Source: Imbricaverruca yamaguchii (lineage: Eukaryota > Arthropoda > Thecostraca > Neoverrucidae). Taken from it: a stretch of DNA of 64,000 bases. Numbering within the stretch: position 1 is the stretch's first letter; the number at the start of each line of letters is the position of its first letter. The notes under the pieces were generated by a model. The model did not search any database. It was given only the letters and a program-made list of their open reading frames with translations, and was not told where the DNA came from. Below, piece after piece: positions 25,626 through 37,763 of the stretch. The stretch spans positions 1,395,001-1,459,000 of the forward strand of contig JAOTOL010001549.1 in assembly GCA_034440575.1 (NCBI GenBank), in the 5' to 3' direction. The translations under genes were made by a program, and so were the position numbers.

Positions 25626-27420
25626 GTGGCATGAGATGTTAGTGATTCTATATGGCCTAACAGCTGAAGGCATGGTAAAAGAACCCGAGATCATTCTTAG
25701 AACAGTGCAGCAACTCATTTCTAGTCCATCACTACAAGGACTGAGCACACACCAGATTAAAGTTCGTTTTACGCGTTGGGAAAACGTTGTATCGTGGATA
25801 ATTAGTGACGGGAAGCTCTATCGCAGCTACACACTACAGCAGTCATGGTGGTAAATTATTCCCACTTATATGTTTGCACCTTCATTCGGGACAACATGAT
25901 TGGACCAGGTGCTTCAACAACCGTGAAGGACCTTTGCTGCATTTAGATGTACGGGCAGCTTCAGCCTCAAGGGCATGCAAGATGTGAGGCCATAATTGAG
26001 GATGCGGATGAGTTTGTTGTTGTTTGTGTGGTTTTGCGACGCATCGACTGAGGTCATATGGCGCTGCATTCCGCTCACATCGACGGGAAGGACGAGCATC
26101 GCCGGGAAAAGGTGTGGATGAGGAGAATGAGGATGCGGATGTGGTTCGAAAAAAATGCTGCTGAAAAAAAGAACATCGGAATATGCGGAGAACTACATTT
26201 CTGCCACGATCATGTTCAGTGTTGGAAGGATTGGTCGTCGCTGAATTTTTGTCATCCTGAACGTCATCCTCCTCAGATAACCATATCATCGTTTTTTTAT
26301 GATTTGGAAATGTAATGGCTTTGTTTGACAACTACCTACTGTGTGATAAAGTCCTCAAGATTCACTGGACAGTGTAAGCTGAGACTCTGATGACACACAT
26401 TAGAAGAAAAACATCTCCATATTTAATTTCCCTTTCAAATTTTCCCTTTTCGACATCCAGGATTACAAAGCACAAATTCAAACTTGATCATGTTTGTCTC
26501 GCCAGTTACTGAAATACTTATCTCGATCTGCCAGTGACTAAGGGACCGCAACCCATCATTAAAGCACGTGGCTTAAGGAAACCTGCGATGAGCCATGTTT
26601 ATCAAATATATCTCACCTTTGCTGTCAAAGGGTACCTACACAAGAGGACCCCATAGCATTAAGCACAAGATGATACAATTATCCGTGGGCAGCATCAGTT
26701 CTTTAACGATACAAATTCGAAAAGTAAAAGTCGCATTAGCTCAAAAGACCAGAACTGGTTGTCCGTTATCAACGATTCATTATTGCATATCCCGACACGG
26801 CGTGACCCAAAGGACCTGTTGACCTCTACCACGATTCCTACTCATGCGTAGGTAGGTGCACGCACGTTTATTTACTGTGCAATTTACCTCAACCAAGATT
26901 AGTTCGTGTTCGTCGTTCGTACAAGTTGATGGAGGTGCCAATTAAGGACGAATGCACTGACAACATAAATGATGATATCTCGACAGTATGATGGAGGTGC
27001 CGATTCAGGATCGTGTCCAATATTTTATATCTGGGAGGATGGGGTGCTGATTCACTGGTGTCATCAGAAAATTATGTGAACCCGGTCAAATTGTCTTTCC
27101 GGTCAGATCCTCACACCCCATTAATTTGTATTTTGATATATTTGTAAAAATAAAAGCAGCAGTCGTTAAAAAAGATTTTGTTCACAAATTTCATGTCTTT
27201 CTTTTTAATAATCCTTAAGAGAGGCAAAGTGCCATCCGCTAGAAGTTTGCTACGTTAAAGAAAGGGTTACGTTAACCAGGCTTATGCGATACCCGGTTAT
27301 ATGAAATAAGAAAGAGAGGAAAGATCAGGCGCCGGCAAGCAAGAAAAGTGGTGTAAAGGTCCGATACATGCATACACAGGTAAGATGTACATACACGATA
27401 ATTGGAAGGACATTTGGAGG
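25626..27420. other. Gene-free stretch
   Basis: Nothing recognised. Open frames are below 150 codons and unremarkable (minus 25882-26331 is Ser/His-rich with no domain). A short GATGGAGGTGCCRATT phrase occurs twice, near 26930 and 26990. Confidence 0.45.
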
Positions 27421-27421
27421 G

Positions 27422-27593
27422 TGGGCAGCTTCGTCGCCTGCGGAGAGGTTCCGCTGCCCAGCTGCAACCTGAAACAAAGCGGAGGCCCGGCGCCCAGGGC
27501 GAGCCGTGGGCGCCAGGCCCGACCTTGTATGTGTAGGTTTATGCTTTAGCTAAGGCTTAGAAAAACCTATGTAGGGAAAACCAAGCAGCTTGG
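27422..27593 (+). other. Cluster of four consecutive hairpins
   Basis: Four dyads lie in 170 bp of otherwise AT-rich DNA: TGGGCAGC/GCTGCCCA (27422-27429 with 27453-27460); a 13-bp GC-rich stem with one mismatch (27484-27496 with 27507-27519, 10-nt loop); TAGGTTT/AAACCTA (27534-27540 with 27563-27569); and CCAAGC/GCTTGG (27581-27593, 1-nt loop). This could be a structured RNA or the structured end of a transposon. No known family was matched. Confidence 0.5.
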
Positions 27594-28990
27594 AAAACCC
27601 GTACGTAAAAAAAACCAAGCGCAATTTATCAGAAGCGTCCGCTTTGGCCAAACTGGATCTGCCTCTGCCTACCTTGTGTGAAATATTCTACGCGTATGTC
27701 TTTTTTGTTCGACGACGGAGAGGAAGATGTGTGTAAGTAACGTAGTCATACAACTAACATGACGTAGCGCGCGTCATGCGTCCTTCGACTTTACTTCAGG
27801 TCAGGTTGAGCCAGGTAATATGTGACACAGAAACACAGTCAGTTCGGAAAGCTCGGCATCCTTTAAAAAGCGAAGGAGCAGCTCGCGGAGTGCCGGGCGG
27901 TCATTCCCGGAGAGTACCCGGAGAGAAATCTGCGTATGGTTGCGGTTGAAATAGTGCGGAATAGCGCGGCGATGAGGAGCATATATTGGACATGCAAGTA
28001 GTGCGTAGGCGACAGTGATACGAACAGATGTGGTTCAAATCGCGGTCCGTCATCCAAGAAAAATACAATTATGGATCACGTCGGACCACGATTTGGTGGC
28101 ATTTATATCGCCGTACTAGGGTATTTTAGGTCGTGCAAAGCAATTTTGACACTATGTTTTCCATACGAACTGGAAATAAACATTACAATCAGCAATGTCT
28201 ACATAGACTTAGCCAACATTGCGTTCTTTACATTCACTTGACATCAAACCACTGGACAGGACCAAGCAAATTGGATAATGGAATTCCCCTGATGCTTATG
28301 CATGCATACCAAGGTAAAAATGGTGCAAGGACAAGAATATCACAAAAACAGGAAAACTTGCCCACAATGGGCCAAAATTCGCGTTCACATGCTTTTGTAA
28401 AGCATTTTGATGTCGTCCGAATGGTTATGTCGTCCGTGAAAAGTGAACATCGAAGTGATGTGATCGGGAAGCGAAATTAATTGCTGTGGAAGTGCCCCTC
28501 GTCCACGCCACCCTACTTCGCTCTCCCACAACAAATCATCCCAAAGATGGTATGGTGTATTCTTTATCCGTAAGTTGCCTGATCTATGTGTTACCTCCAT
28601 CAGGAAGATCTTCTGCATATGGCGTGTAATTCGCCAGGGGAACGTTTTTACCCACAGTTTATGATTCATTAGGATGCCAAAACGCGTTTCTTTCGCATTT
28701 CAGGATCTGCCGCTGAACGGGACAGTGACGCTTCCTAGCACCCAGATAGTGGATGGACTTCAAGCAGCACGTCCGCAACTTTCCGAGCGCCAAGCGACGC
28801 CCTTGCGGACCTGCTGGCCGAGACCACGGGCAAAACTGCCCGCTATCAGTCACTGAAGATACAAGATGACTGATGGGTCATCCAGCATCAGCGAAAAAGG
28901 ATCCATTGCGTCAAAAGCCTCTGGGTGATCTCCCCGGTCCGTCGGCGCTCTCTACTGGTGGTGACTCGTGAACAACGGAGGAAGTTCCAC
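27594..28990. other. Stretch without recognised gene
   Basis: The segment at 28680-28860 has modest coding character on the + strand just upstream of the recombinase relic and could be its 5' part, but no motif supports this. Otherwise empty. Confidence 0.35.
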
Positions 28991-28995
28991 CATTC

Positions 28996-30740
28996 ATGTC
29001 CTCAGTTGACGGCACTTTCTTTGAAGCCGTCAAGCCGTCATCATCGACTACGCGCATGGTCCGGAGTGAAAGAACATCCTTGTTAAGCAAGCAGCATTAT
29101 GATAAAGTAAACGCATGCCTATTTTGTGGCCGACTCATTAAACATAAAAATAGCCGCCACTTGCTTCTCAAGCACTGCACTGAGCCAAGAGTTCAAACTA
29201 TACAATAGTCGACCGAGAAAGAAAAGGGCGAGTCGTACACGAACTGATGTGTGAAGGAAAAAATGTATTCAACTGCATGCTGCTCAGCACTGACATTCCA
29301 GGAGAAATAGTGGTCTTAAAGAGACCGCACAGACACTCCAGCATCAGCATTCTCTCCATGCCATGCCTGCCATTGATATGTTCTGAGAGCGGATCTGTGG
29401 CAGCACATCAAGGTGTCCCTGTGCTTCGACGAAGATGCAAAACGTTCAAACAGACATTTGGCAGCATTGTGTCCCGATGTCGGGATGGAAACTGCAGCTG
29501 GTGACGAAGACAAGCCTCCTGAATTCTTCCAGATCGTGGCTGCAAGTATGAAGACAGATGTGTTCAGAGAAATGATCGTCAGACACACTTCTTCGACAGC
29601 TGGGTGGAAGCCTACCCATCAAAAAGGTAAAGGCCTCTCAAGTGTCAGCCATCCGATCGAGAGTTCGATCAATGGTCAAGCTTTTGAAAACCGTTCAAAA
29701 CCGCAAAGAACTTGGAGAAAAACAGCATCGTGTACAGACCTTTTGCAACCACGATACTTTGACGTAGTCATCACTTCGGTGCGTGAAGTCTGCTCCTGCG
29801 AGCTGGGAGATGAAGATCGTCCAACCAAGTACGAACTGCCAACTCTAGCTCTGAACCTCGGGCACGGCTTGATGAAGCGTGCTGAGAGGGCCCTCGGCAT
29901 GGCCGTCAAGAAAGAAGACTTCCTCCTCCAGCAGCACCTCAATGACTGTATTAAGCTGCACAAGAGTGAGTAGGGAGACAGAGTGTCGCATGCTACCCTG
30001 TCAACAATTGATCTGAGGATAATGTGTTGACCCTCTCATTCTAATAGAGGATGTTGTCAAGTTGTCAATGGAAACAAGGATTCAAATTCTGGACTTGCTA
30101 ACTAAGGTGAACACACAAATCTTGGGCATGCTCGCACTGAAGAAGGCGTACAACAAGCTGGCACAACTGACATGTGATGCAGTCATCATCTCCAATAAGA
30201 GGCGGGGTGGGGAGGCCTCGCGTCTCCTAGTAGAACCGTACTCAATTAGGAACGGGCAGATGGCAAATCAGGACATCGCCTCTTACCCATCTCCACTGGA
30301 GCAGCAATTGGCAAAAACAATAACTGTCGTTGAAGTGATTGGAAAGTGAAAGCGCAGAGTGCCTGTTCTCCTGACACCTTACATGGTGAACGCCCTGGAC
30401 ACGTTGCTGCAACTCCGTGCATCAACTGAGCTTCCTCCGAACAACCCGTACATGTTCGCGAAAGTCAGCGCAAAGTCACACGAAAAAGGATGGGACACTA
30501 TGAATTATGCCTGCAACCAGGTCGACCTCAAGCATCCTGGGTTGGTCACTGGAACGAAGCTACGAAAGTACCTAGCAACAGTCAGCCAGACCATGAACTT
30601 GGGAGACAACGAGCTAGAATGGTTAGCGAACCATTTGTGTCATAACCTGTAAGTCCATCGCAACTTCTGCAGGTTTCCGGATGTCATCCAGGTGGAAACA
30701 AATAAGTCAGATCCTTCTGGCTTCGGAGCAGGGTGTAGTT
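28996..30740 (+). pseudogene. Decayed Crypton-like tyrosine recombinase ORF
   Basis: Pieces of one protein lie collinearly over three frames. They are: a zinc-finger-like ACLFCGRLIKHK...RHLLLKH (about 29137-29190); a C-C-H-type segment PCHACH then YVLRADLWQHIK (29356-29410, interrupted by TGA); a middle region LLQPRYFDVVITSVREVC...PTLALNLGHGLMKR (to 29973); EDVVKLSMETRIQILD (30050 on); KRRGGEASRLLV (recombinase box I with Arg); VPVLLTPYMVNALDTLL; and TKLRKYLATVSQ plus EWLANHLCHN (box II region). In-frame stops occur at 29971 (TAG where Trp is expected), 30347 (TGA where Arg is expected) and 30650. The expected catalytic Tyr region reads NFCRF, so both aromatic Tyr candidates are lost. This is a repetitive family of invertebrates and fishes with a tyrosine-recombinase fold. 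The family assignment is from motif memory; inactivity is seen directly. Confidence 0.6.
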
Positions 30741-30744
30741 CATC

Positions 30745-32750
30745 GCTACGCCAACAAATCTCGGGATAATATTGATATTGGAGGTTAGTGGCACCCTCTC
30801 AGAGAATCATAATCAATATCCCGATGTTCGCTGGATTGAGGGGAAGGAAATGTATTTCCCCTCCTGATTGTTGGTGACAAAACAGGATTTTTACTTGCAT
30901 CTCATGCGGAAGTGGAGATTAATCGTGTAAACTGTCCTTGTGGATTGCTGCGGCGGTCATTGCCAAAATTCCTTCTGTGAAATTGTGACAGTTATCAGAT
31001 GTCGATCGCCTGTGTCCAGTGCCACTCCCACAGCTGTGCATTTACGCCTGGGAGCGCCAAACGTAACCATGATGCAGAAGTAGCTTACTGCATCGACCTA
31101 TGCCACTTTTATCAGCATGCCCGGTGTCGTTTAATGTGCAATAATATCCAAACGGATTTTTAGATTTGATTCAACAGTCACGAGTCAGTTGCTCTCCTTC
31201 AACATCCTCCTCAGATAATGTTGACGTCAATACGCCCTTAGCAGTCGATGTGTTAAGCTTGAATAGCCAACCAGTCAACGGGTTGTATCTATTTGATCTT
31301 ACACCTGGCTATATGTATGATCAACCATTCAGACATGCATCCATGCGTATGGTTGCAATCACATTCTAAATAATTGTTGTCTTCATTTTCGCTGCTGCAA
31401 GTCGCTTTGTTCCCTTCCGCAGGAATCTGTGCTTAAATTTATTTGATGTTCGTCAACCGTCCCAGACCTGGTTCAACAAACATCTGGAATATCAGCACCT
31501 GTCGCCGCTGCCTATCACCACGTGCCTATAGCAGCACCTGTTGTCGCTGCCCTGGTGCGAGTGGTGTCGCCCATCTGGCAAAGGCATGACCCATGTATGA
31601 CAATACACCTTCTGAAGTCGTTCTACGTTTATGAGAAGGAATGTCAAAGATGGAATGGCAGTAGTTTGAATAAACGTCGACAGTGCAGTGGCTCTGATTC
31701 GGTGACAGTAATTCCTAGCTCAATGACACAACCGCGGATGAAGACACCCAATAGAAGCAGAAGCACCAGTTTCCAGGGCCGATCTACACGGTCGAAGCAT
31801 GCACCGCGACGGCTGCATGCTCTGTCGCTACTCTTCCCCAGCGACCAGTCGGCGTGAGAGATTGGCAACGATGCATGATTGAACAGTAGACGTGTCGTAA
31901 AACCAATAATCACCACGTCGGCTGCATGTTAGATCTCGGGTTAAAGTTAAGGGAGCAGACCCCTCTGTCCGCCCTCGATTCTCTCGTGGCCAGAGGCGGA
32001 CGCCTCTGGCCAGACGCCTGCGGTTTCTGGTCAATCTTGGGCAGGGTTATGATTGATATGTACGAGTAAGCACACTGAAAGGTGAATACCAAGAGTGAAA
32101 GCTGATGAGCATCATTGCATTCGCGAATTGTGATACTGTTAGGGGCGCTTACTCTTCGGCTCTCATTGAGGCAATCTTGATATAATTAAAGCTGTATTCA
32201 CCAGTAGCACTGGGACGTGTGGCATGCCGCTTGTCGCCAGAACGCAGCCACATACTCCTTCCACAATCCCATGCCTTGGCACTCTACACTGAAATGCGCT
32301 GTCGGACACACTAAACTGCACCATCCGTCGTTGGTTGGCTTTACACATCGCATCGCAGCACGACATCGAAATAACATACAGATCGCATAGAGCATCGCAT
32401 TCTCCGTGCTGCGTATATGCTTGCCCTTGAACCCGCGACAACCAACCGACGCATCTAGAATACTCTACTTTAGTAAAACACTGGGTCATCCACTTGTTTT
32501 AGGCACGACGTAGATTGAACAGCCTGCAAAGCCTGTCTCATTAGTCTGGAATAAGTCGCCAGGCCAGTGCGGAGGTAACATCGTTGTCTCGTGCAGAACC
32601 AGAGGGACACGCATATCCATATCACTCTCCTTGTGCATGTTCTTTATCCTTTTTATCCTTTGCTTTTATTTTGGTTACTTTTATTTTCCAATGATTTCCT
32701 TTTGAAGCATTGAACAACTAGTCTAGTGAAAACTAGTGACACTAAACACT
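30745..32750. other. Gene-free stretch
   Basis: No recognisable coding, tRNA or tandem repeats. A minus-strand GCGGGTTCAAGGGC near 32430 resembles a box B but lacks a convincing box A. Confidence 0.4.
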
Positions 32751-32925
32751 AGATTATTTTTAATTTACATCCGATAATTTACACGTATAGTTATAATCTT
32801 GTTGTATCGTGGTAGCAACTAGGGTGTCAGTACTACCAAGGGCCCTCAGCGACGCTGCGATCGGCCGTGGCCGCAGTGGTTCCGTGACGATGGTTGTTCG
32901 GCTGGTGACTAGCGATTCAACCAAG

Positions 32926-33460
32926 ATGCCGGAGCACACATTGGTTGTTGTTGGTGCGGAATACGTCGGAAAAAGTGCCATTAAAATTCAACTGATGCAG
33001 AGCCATTTCATGGACGAATATGATCCTACCATTGAAGATCCATATCGCAAACAGGCTGTAATCGACAGCGAGACGTGCCTGTCGGATGTTCTGGATACAG
33101 CAGGTCAAGATGAGTACAGCGCGATGCGGGACTAGTACATACGCACCGGCGAGGGCTTCTTGCTCGTGTTCGCCGTCAACAAATCGAAGTCGTTCGAGGA
33201 CATCAGCAGCTACCGCGAGCAAATCAAGCGCGTCAAGGACGCCGGCCTAGTGCCCATGATCCTGGTGGGCAGCAAGTGTGACCTGGCGACGAGGAAGGTC
33301 GACATGACCGAAGCCAAGGACATGGCGAAAAACTACGGCATCACGTCATAGAGACGTCAGCCAAGACACGTTTGGGAGTGGCCGAGCCTTTTATACTCTA
33401 GTTTGAGAAATCAGGCGGAACAAGGAGCGGTGAGGGAGCGGGAAGGGTAAGTGTTGCTGT
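32926..33460 (+). pseudogene. Processed Ras1 (Ras85D/KRAS-type) pseudogene
   Basis: An intronless copy of a classical Ras GTPase starts at ATG 32926. [70 protein letters not shown] and LVGSKCDLA follow in order. It is inactivated by TAG at 33133-33135 (the codon for Gln70), a frame change near 33349 (ETSAKTR continues in another frame), a second frame change near 33390, and a TGA where an Arg codon is expected. The P-loop glycines and the C-terminal CAAX box are lost. There is no poly(A) tail; a (TA)n tract follows at 33482. Upstream GC-rich sequence may be parental 5' UTR. Absence of introns indicates retroposition. Confidence 0.9.
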
Positions 33461-33478
33461 CTGCTACAAACGATATGT

Positions 33479-33481
<3 letters not shown>

Positions 33482-33531
<50 letters not shown>
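33482..33531. repeat. (TA)25 microsatellite
   Basis: A perfect TA dinucleotide run lies just downstream of the Ras retrocopy, possibly replacing or having grown from its A-rich tail. Confidence 0.97.
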
Positions 33532-33533
<2 letters not shown>

Positions 33534-33878
33534 GGTGACACTAATTTTCGAAGATTTCAATTTTCCGGACGGGAGCGTTTCTGGTTCCATTCTGTCAAAA
33601 ACATCGTGTGTAAAATATTTGTCAAATAGAACATTATTTAGAACTGCCTGAATACGGTTAAAGTTAGCATATTTTCTCGAGAAGTAGAAATGTTAGAACA
33701 TGATGATCTATGCCTCTAGCAAATAAAATATCAATTCTAGTTTGCTCAAACTACTAATCTTGACCTAAAACATATAACTGGACTTCATACTTTCAACTCT
33801 AGGTCCCCCTCAACTCGAGTATTAGCCCCTCAAGGGGGGGGGGGGTATCATGGGCGCCCATCTCCCACTCAGTGTTGC

Positions 33879-36063
33879 CTACTTTGCAGAGGTCACGGTG
33901 AACTTGCGGGCGGTTGGGAAGTCACAGCGGTGCTTCTCGACCACTTGGAACTGCCTTTGGTCTTTACTCTTGGTAAGGGCCAGGTTGAAAGACTGCATAA
34001 ACACCATCCCGCGCTCCGGGATGTCGTTGACGACTTGAAGGGCCTGGACTCGGCGGGATGCGGCGATGAAGGCTGGGTCCGTCGGCCACTCCTCCGGACC
34101 CTTGAGCAGGAAGGCGGTGCTGATGTCCAGAACCTTGAAGAACTCCTTTGATGTAGTCTTTGCGAACTTGGTCAATGTCTTGTTGCCGATTGGGGCGGTG
34201 GACAGGTCCACACTGATACGCCGTGGGTGATCCTCCGATCCTTCCTCTTCTTCCATCGCTTTAATCATCTCCCGCTTTGTCGCCAAGTCGATCCCCCCGT
34301 CGAAGATGACCAGGGTGACGAGGCGCTCGCTCAAGTACCATAGGTGCCTGGCGAAGACTGTCGCCGTCGCCTTGGCCACTACTGAATCCGGATAACAGGC
34401 GAGGGCCTTGAGCAGCGCGAGGTCCGCGGCTGGGGGCGTTGCCGGAAGCGGCGCTTTGCACTAGGCCGTCACGTAGATGAACACGGATGAATGAAGATGG
34501 TGAATCGCCGGATTTCAGTCCTTTCGCCTGACGACATCTGAAACCGTCCCCGGAACAGGAACAGTTTGATGGCATGTGTGACTTGCCATCCAGCGCGCGC
34601 GATGGAAGGCGCCGGGACGAGCGAACCGGGCAACCCGCTTGTTCGGATCGCCCAGCACAATTACAGAGAGCTCCAAAAGCTCCCTGTAATCATCGCGTGG
34701 ATGTTGACCGTCGTGGAGGTGGCTGAATTCGATCAGCAGGTCGTCGCGGGCGTCCTTCAGGTGCTGCGGCATGGCTCCATCCTCGAAGGGCTTCGCATTA
34801 GTTTGATCGATTAAGTCCCACCAGGCGGCGAATCGTTTGAACAGGATGTCAGGACCAGTAGAGGGACCGAGGCCAATGACTGTCTTCTCGCACGCCAGTT
34901 CGTGGATGTGGTGGGGGGAACCAAATGAAGCACTGTTTTCTCGAGTTTCTGCTCAGTGATAGAGCAGGCTCCTCCTGAGAGTCCTGTGTTTGAGGCGGTG
35001 ATGTCAAAAGAGAGGGCACAGATCCGTCCTTGATGTCCCAATCCTAGAAGGCACAGAGGACGGCTTCCGTCATGGCGCGACCGGTGCCGTCGGGGAGGCT
35101 AGGCACAGTTAGAAGCTTGTCGACGTTCTCCCCAGACACCAGAGCTGGAAGGCGATCTTCAGCAGGGCCTCCGTCAGCCGCTGGTACGATTTTCCTGTCC
35201 CAGTGAACGGTCAGCGGCACAGGAGGATGGAAAACTGCCTTCATTTCGGCTGCTGTCATAGCACGGAACTTTGCTCGGTCGCGCGGGATGCTTCGCGGTT
35301 TAAGACCAGCTCCTCGGGTCGTGGCCCAAGCTCCTCGTAGCCGCCGACAGAAAAAAAAAACAAAGCAAAAAACAAAGCAAAAAAAAAACACAACCTCGGT
35401 CGGTAAGGTTCGTCAGATCCATCGCTGCGGAAAGATCAGGGGTGATCATCTTTTTCGACGCGCGGAATCGCTTGGATGGTAAAGGGGTCGTAGATACTTC
35501 TGCATTCTACGTGGACGGACCCCGGAGAGAGCTCTTCCTCCTCTTCTCGACCACGACGCCGTGTCGGTGACCGAGTCCGGCTGCTTGTACCTGAGCTGGA
35601 GCTCGATGCCAGTTCGACGAGTTCTTCTCGGCTCTCTCTCTCTCTCTCTCTGTGTGTGTGTTCGTCCTTTCAGCATCTTGCTGGCAGCTCCTTTCCGCTT
35701 CCTGTCTCCTCGCACGCTCCTCCAGGAACTCGGTCTCGTTCCTGATTTGGGTCACAGTGCGCCGTTTCGAGTTCTTGTTCAGAGCCCGCCACTTCTCGTA
35801 CATTCGGAGGCCTTGTCCCCTGCGCGTTGGTCTTTCTGCATAAGAATATGGGACCGCTCCCAGAATTCCTTGGCTGCGGTCACTGTTTCAGCGGCTGCTT
35901 CCTTCATCGGCTTCCCAACGCTAAGGTGAAGGTGGAGGTGGAAAAAGTACTGAAGCGCCTGCTTTCCCATAGGAAGTATGGGAAAGCATCTTCCTGTGAT
36001 GCTGTGGTCCACGGTCCCTAGGAGACAGACTGCTGTTTTAGATTTTGTTGCCGAAGCCATCAC
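33879..36063 (-). pseudogene. Broken transposase-like ORF of an unnamed repetitive family
   Basis: The minus strand carries one protein split over many frames. In order from 36063: VCLLGTVDH...FPILPMGKQALQYFFHL; MYEKWRALNKNSKR (35803 on); PALVSGENVDKLLTVP...GTGRAMTEAVL (to 35044); ICALSFDITASNTG (about 35030-34980); HHIHEL (about 34920); MPQHLKDARDDLL...RDDYRELLELSVIVLG and RPGAFHRARWMA (34772-34590); and HLWYLSERLVTLVIFD...VVNDIPERGMVFMQSFNLALTKS (34379-33900). The blocks match a multicopy family seen in many invertebrate genomes. FDxTASNTG followed by HHIHEL resembles the Asp plus Cys/His block of hAT-type RNase H-fold transposases. At least six frame changes and several stops break it. A (CT)n(GT)n tract and an A-rich insertion interrupt it. 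Inactive; family name uncertain. Confidence 0.6.
35632..35661. repeat. (CT)n(GT)n microsatellite inside the transposase relic
   Basis: A CT run is followed by a GT run within the broken minus-strand ORF. It gives an artefactual RERERE stretch and helps show that the ORF is no longer under selection. Confidence 0.9.
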
Positions 36064-36729
36064 GTCGTTTTAGAACTCACTGAAAAAGAGAATGGAACAC
36101 TGTTAGTGTTGGCAAAACTCGTTCTAACCTTATCCCTCGGCAGCAGGAGAAAAAACATGTTATTCTAAGTAGGCAATGTTCTATACACATATCCATTTTG
36201 AGGCTTTCTTTAGCGTTACGATCACAGGGAAAATGAATGTTGTTATCATGTAGGAAGGCGGGTATTGGAAGTGGAGGTGTTGCGAGTCTAGCGATCAGCT
36301 GGTGTCAGTCACTCAGTCTTTCCTGCTAAGACAACTGGGCGTGCTTAGATAATAAAATGGACATTTGTTACTTGTTTTGCATCAATTTGAGATAAAGAAA
36401 CTGAAAACAATGCCGTATACATAAAGTAATGAGGAGTATTAGGATATGGTGACAATTAATTGATCGCTAGCCTAGCTACATCACCCCGAACGCATCATCG
36501 AACATGCACTGTCCGCATTAATTTTCCCTTTCATCTTACCGCTAAACAAAGCCTTAAAATGGATGCGTATAGAACATTTTCTACTTAGAATAACGCGTTA
36601 TTTCTCCTGTATCAATATTCGGATAAACTCTTGTTACACCCTGTATGATACCTCATTTTTTGTCTTCTGTACACCAGTGCGGAAAACTAAACCAACGACT
36701 CTGACCGTCCGTTTGTATGTCCGTCTGCT

Positions 36730-36730
<1 letters not shown>
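36064..36730. other. Gene-free AT-rich stretch
   Basis: Nothing recognised between the transposase relic and the CTGT microsatellite. Confidence 0.5.
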
Positions 36731-36772
<42 letters not shown>

Positions 36773-36862
36773 GCCTGCCTGCCTGTCTGTCTGTCTGTCT
36801 GTCTGTCTGTCTTCTGTCTGTCTGTCTGTATGTCTGTCTGTCTGTCTGTCCATCTGTCTGTC
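36731..36862. repeat. (CTGT)n tetranucleotide microsatellite
   Basis: About 130 bp of CTGT units with interruptions (CTGCCTGC near 36770, TCTTCTG near 36810, CTGTATG near 36828, CCATCTG near 36850). Open frames across it (poly SVCL/SVCP, and DRQT on minus) are artefacts. Confidence 0.95.
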
Positions 36863-37092
36863 ACCATTTTTAAACTCAGAAACTACAACAGTTATCGAAA
36901 CGAAAACTGGCGTGGTAACAGAACGCCATGAGTACTTTTCGACAAAAGGTATAAACTTTGACTTCGTTGAGCCAGTTCTAATTATCATTTTATTTCAAAA
37001 ATATTTTACACACAATGTTTTAGACGAAATGACACCATAAACGTGCCCGTCCGGATAGAAATTCCTAGAAAAAACAAATCAGTGACAACATA

Positions 37093-37113
37093 ATGTGTGT
37101 GTTTGTGTGTGTG

Positions 37114-37168
<55 letters not shown>
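37093..37168. repeat. (GT)n(AT)n(GT)n compound microsatellite
   Basis: Alternating purine-pyrimidine runs: GT, then about six AT, then about 22 GT. Confidence 0.97.
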
Positions 37169-37169
<1 letters not shown>

Positions 37170-37763
37170 GATGGCGCCGCATATGGTCAGAAAGGCGGCG
37201 CTGGTAGGCGCTGTGCAGTGTGTTGTTGATGTAGTGGTGATGCTGGGGCGTTCTAGGTGGCGAAAATGACTATCGTTTTCAGATGATATATTCATATACG
37301 AAGCAAAAACATCAGCTATTCCCCATTAAGCCTGGACTCCGACTTGCCGCGTCCCTGCCGTTCATCCCCTTGCAGAGACAGATACCGAGAGCACAGGAGA
37401 CATGTGTCCGCTCATGGCAAGGTGGAGCCCATCTTACCAGGCAAAGTGGACCTACTCGAGGCTCGAGTGCAACCCTTTCTAATTTGTTTTTCAGCTACAG
37501 ATGAAAATGTGCCCCTTAGAATCATTGAGTGCACCACCTTGAAACCTCAGTCGAAGTCTCCCCTGGAAGACCCCCGAGTGCGTCCCTCTCGAAATGTTCA
37601 GCTGAATGCACCCATATGGGCTCATCCAGTGGCTCCAGATATGCCCCTTCCATGACAAATCCTGGATCCACGCCTGCTCGCTTGGCTCCACCCTCAGAAG
37701 AGGTCATGTGAAGTACATATGAAGCCCATTCTGTCCAGTATGAACCCGGAGTGCAAACATGTT

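Noticed and set aside
32400..32490. Minus-strand tRNA-like segment with GCGGGTTCAAGGGC
   Set aside because: No acceptable box A or stem pairing at the right distance.
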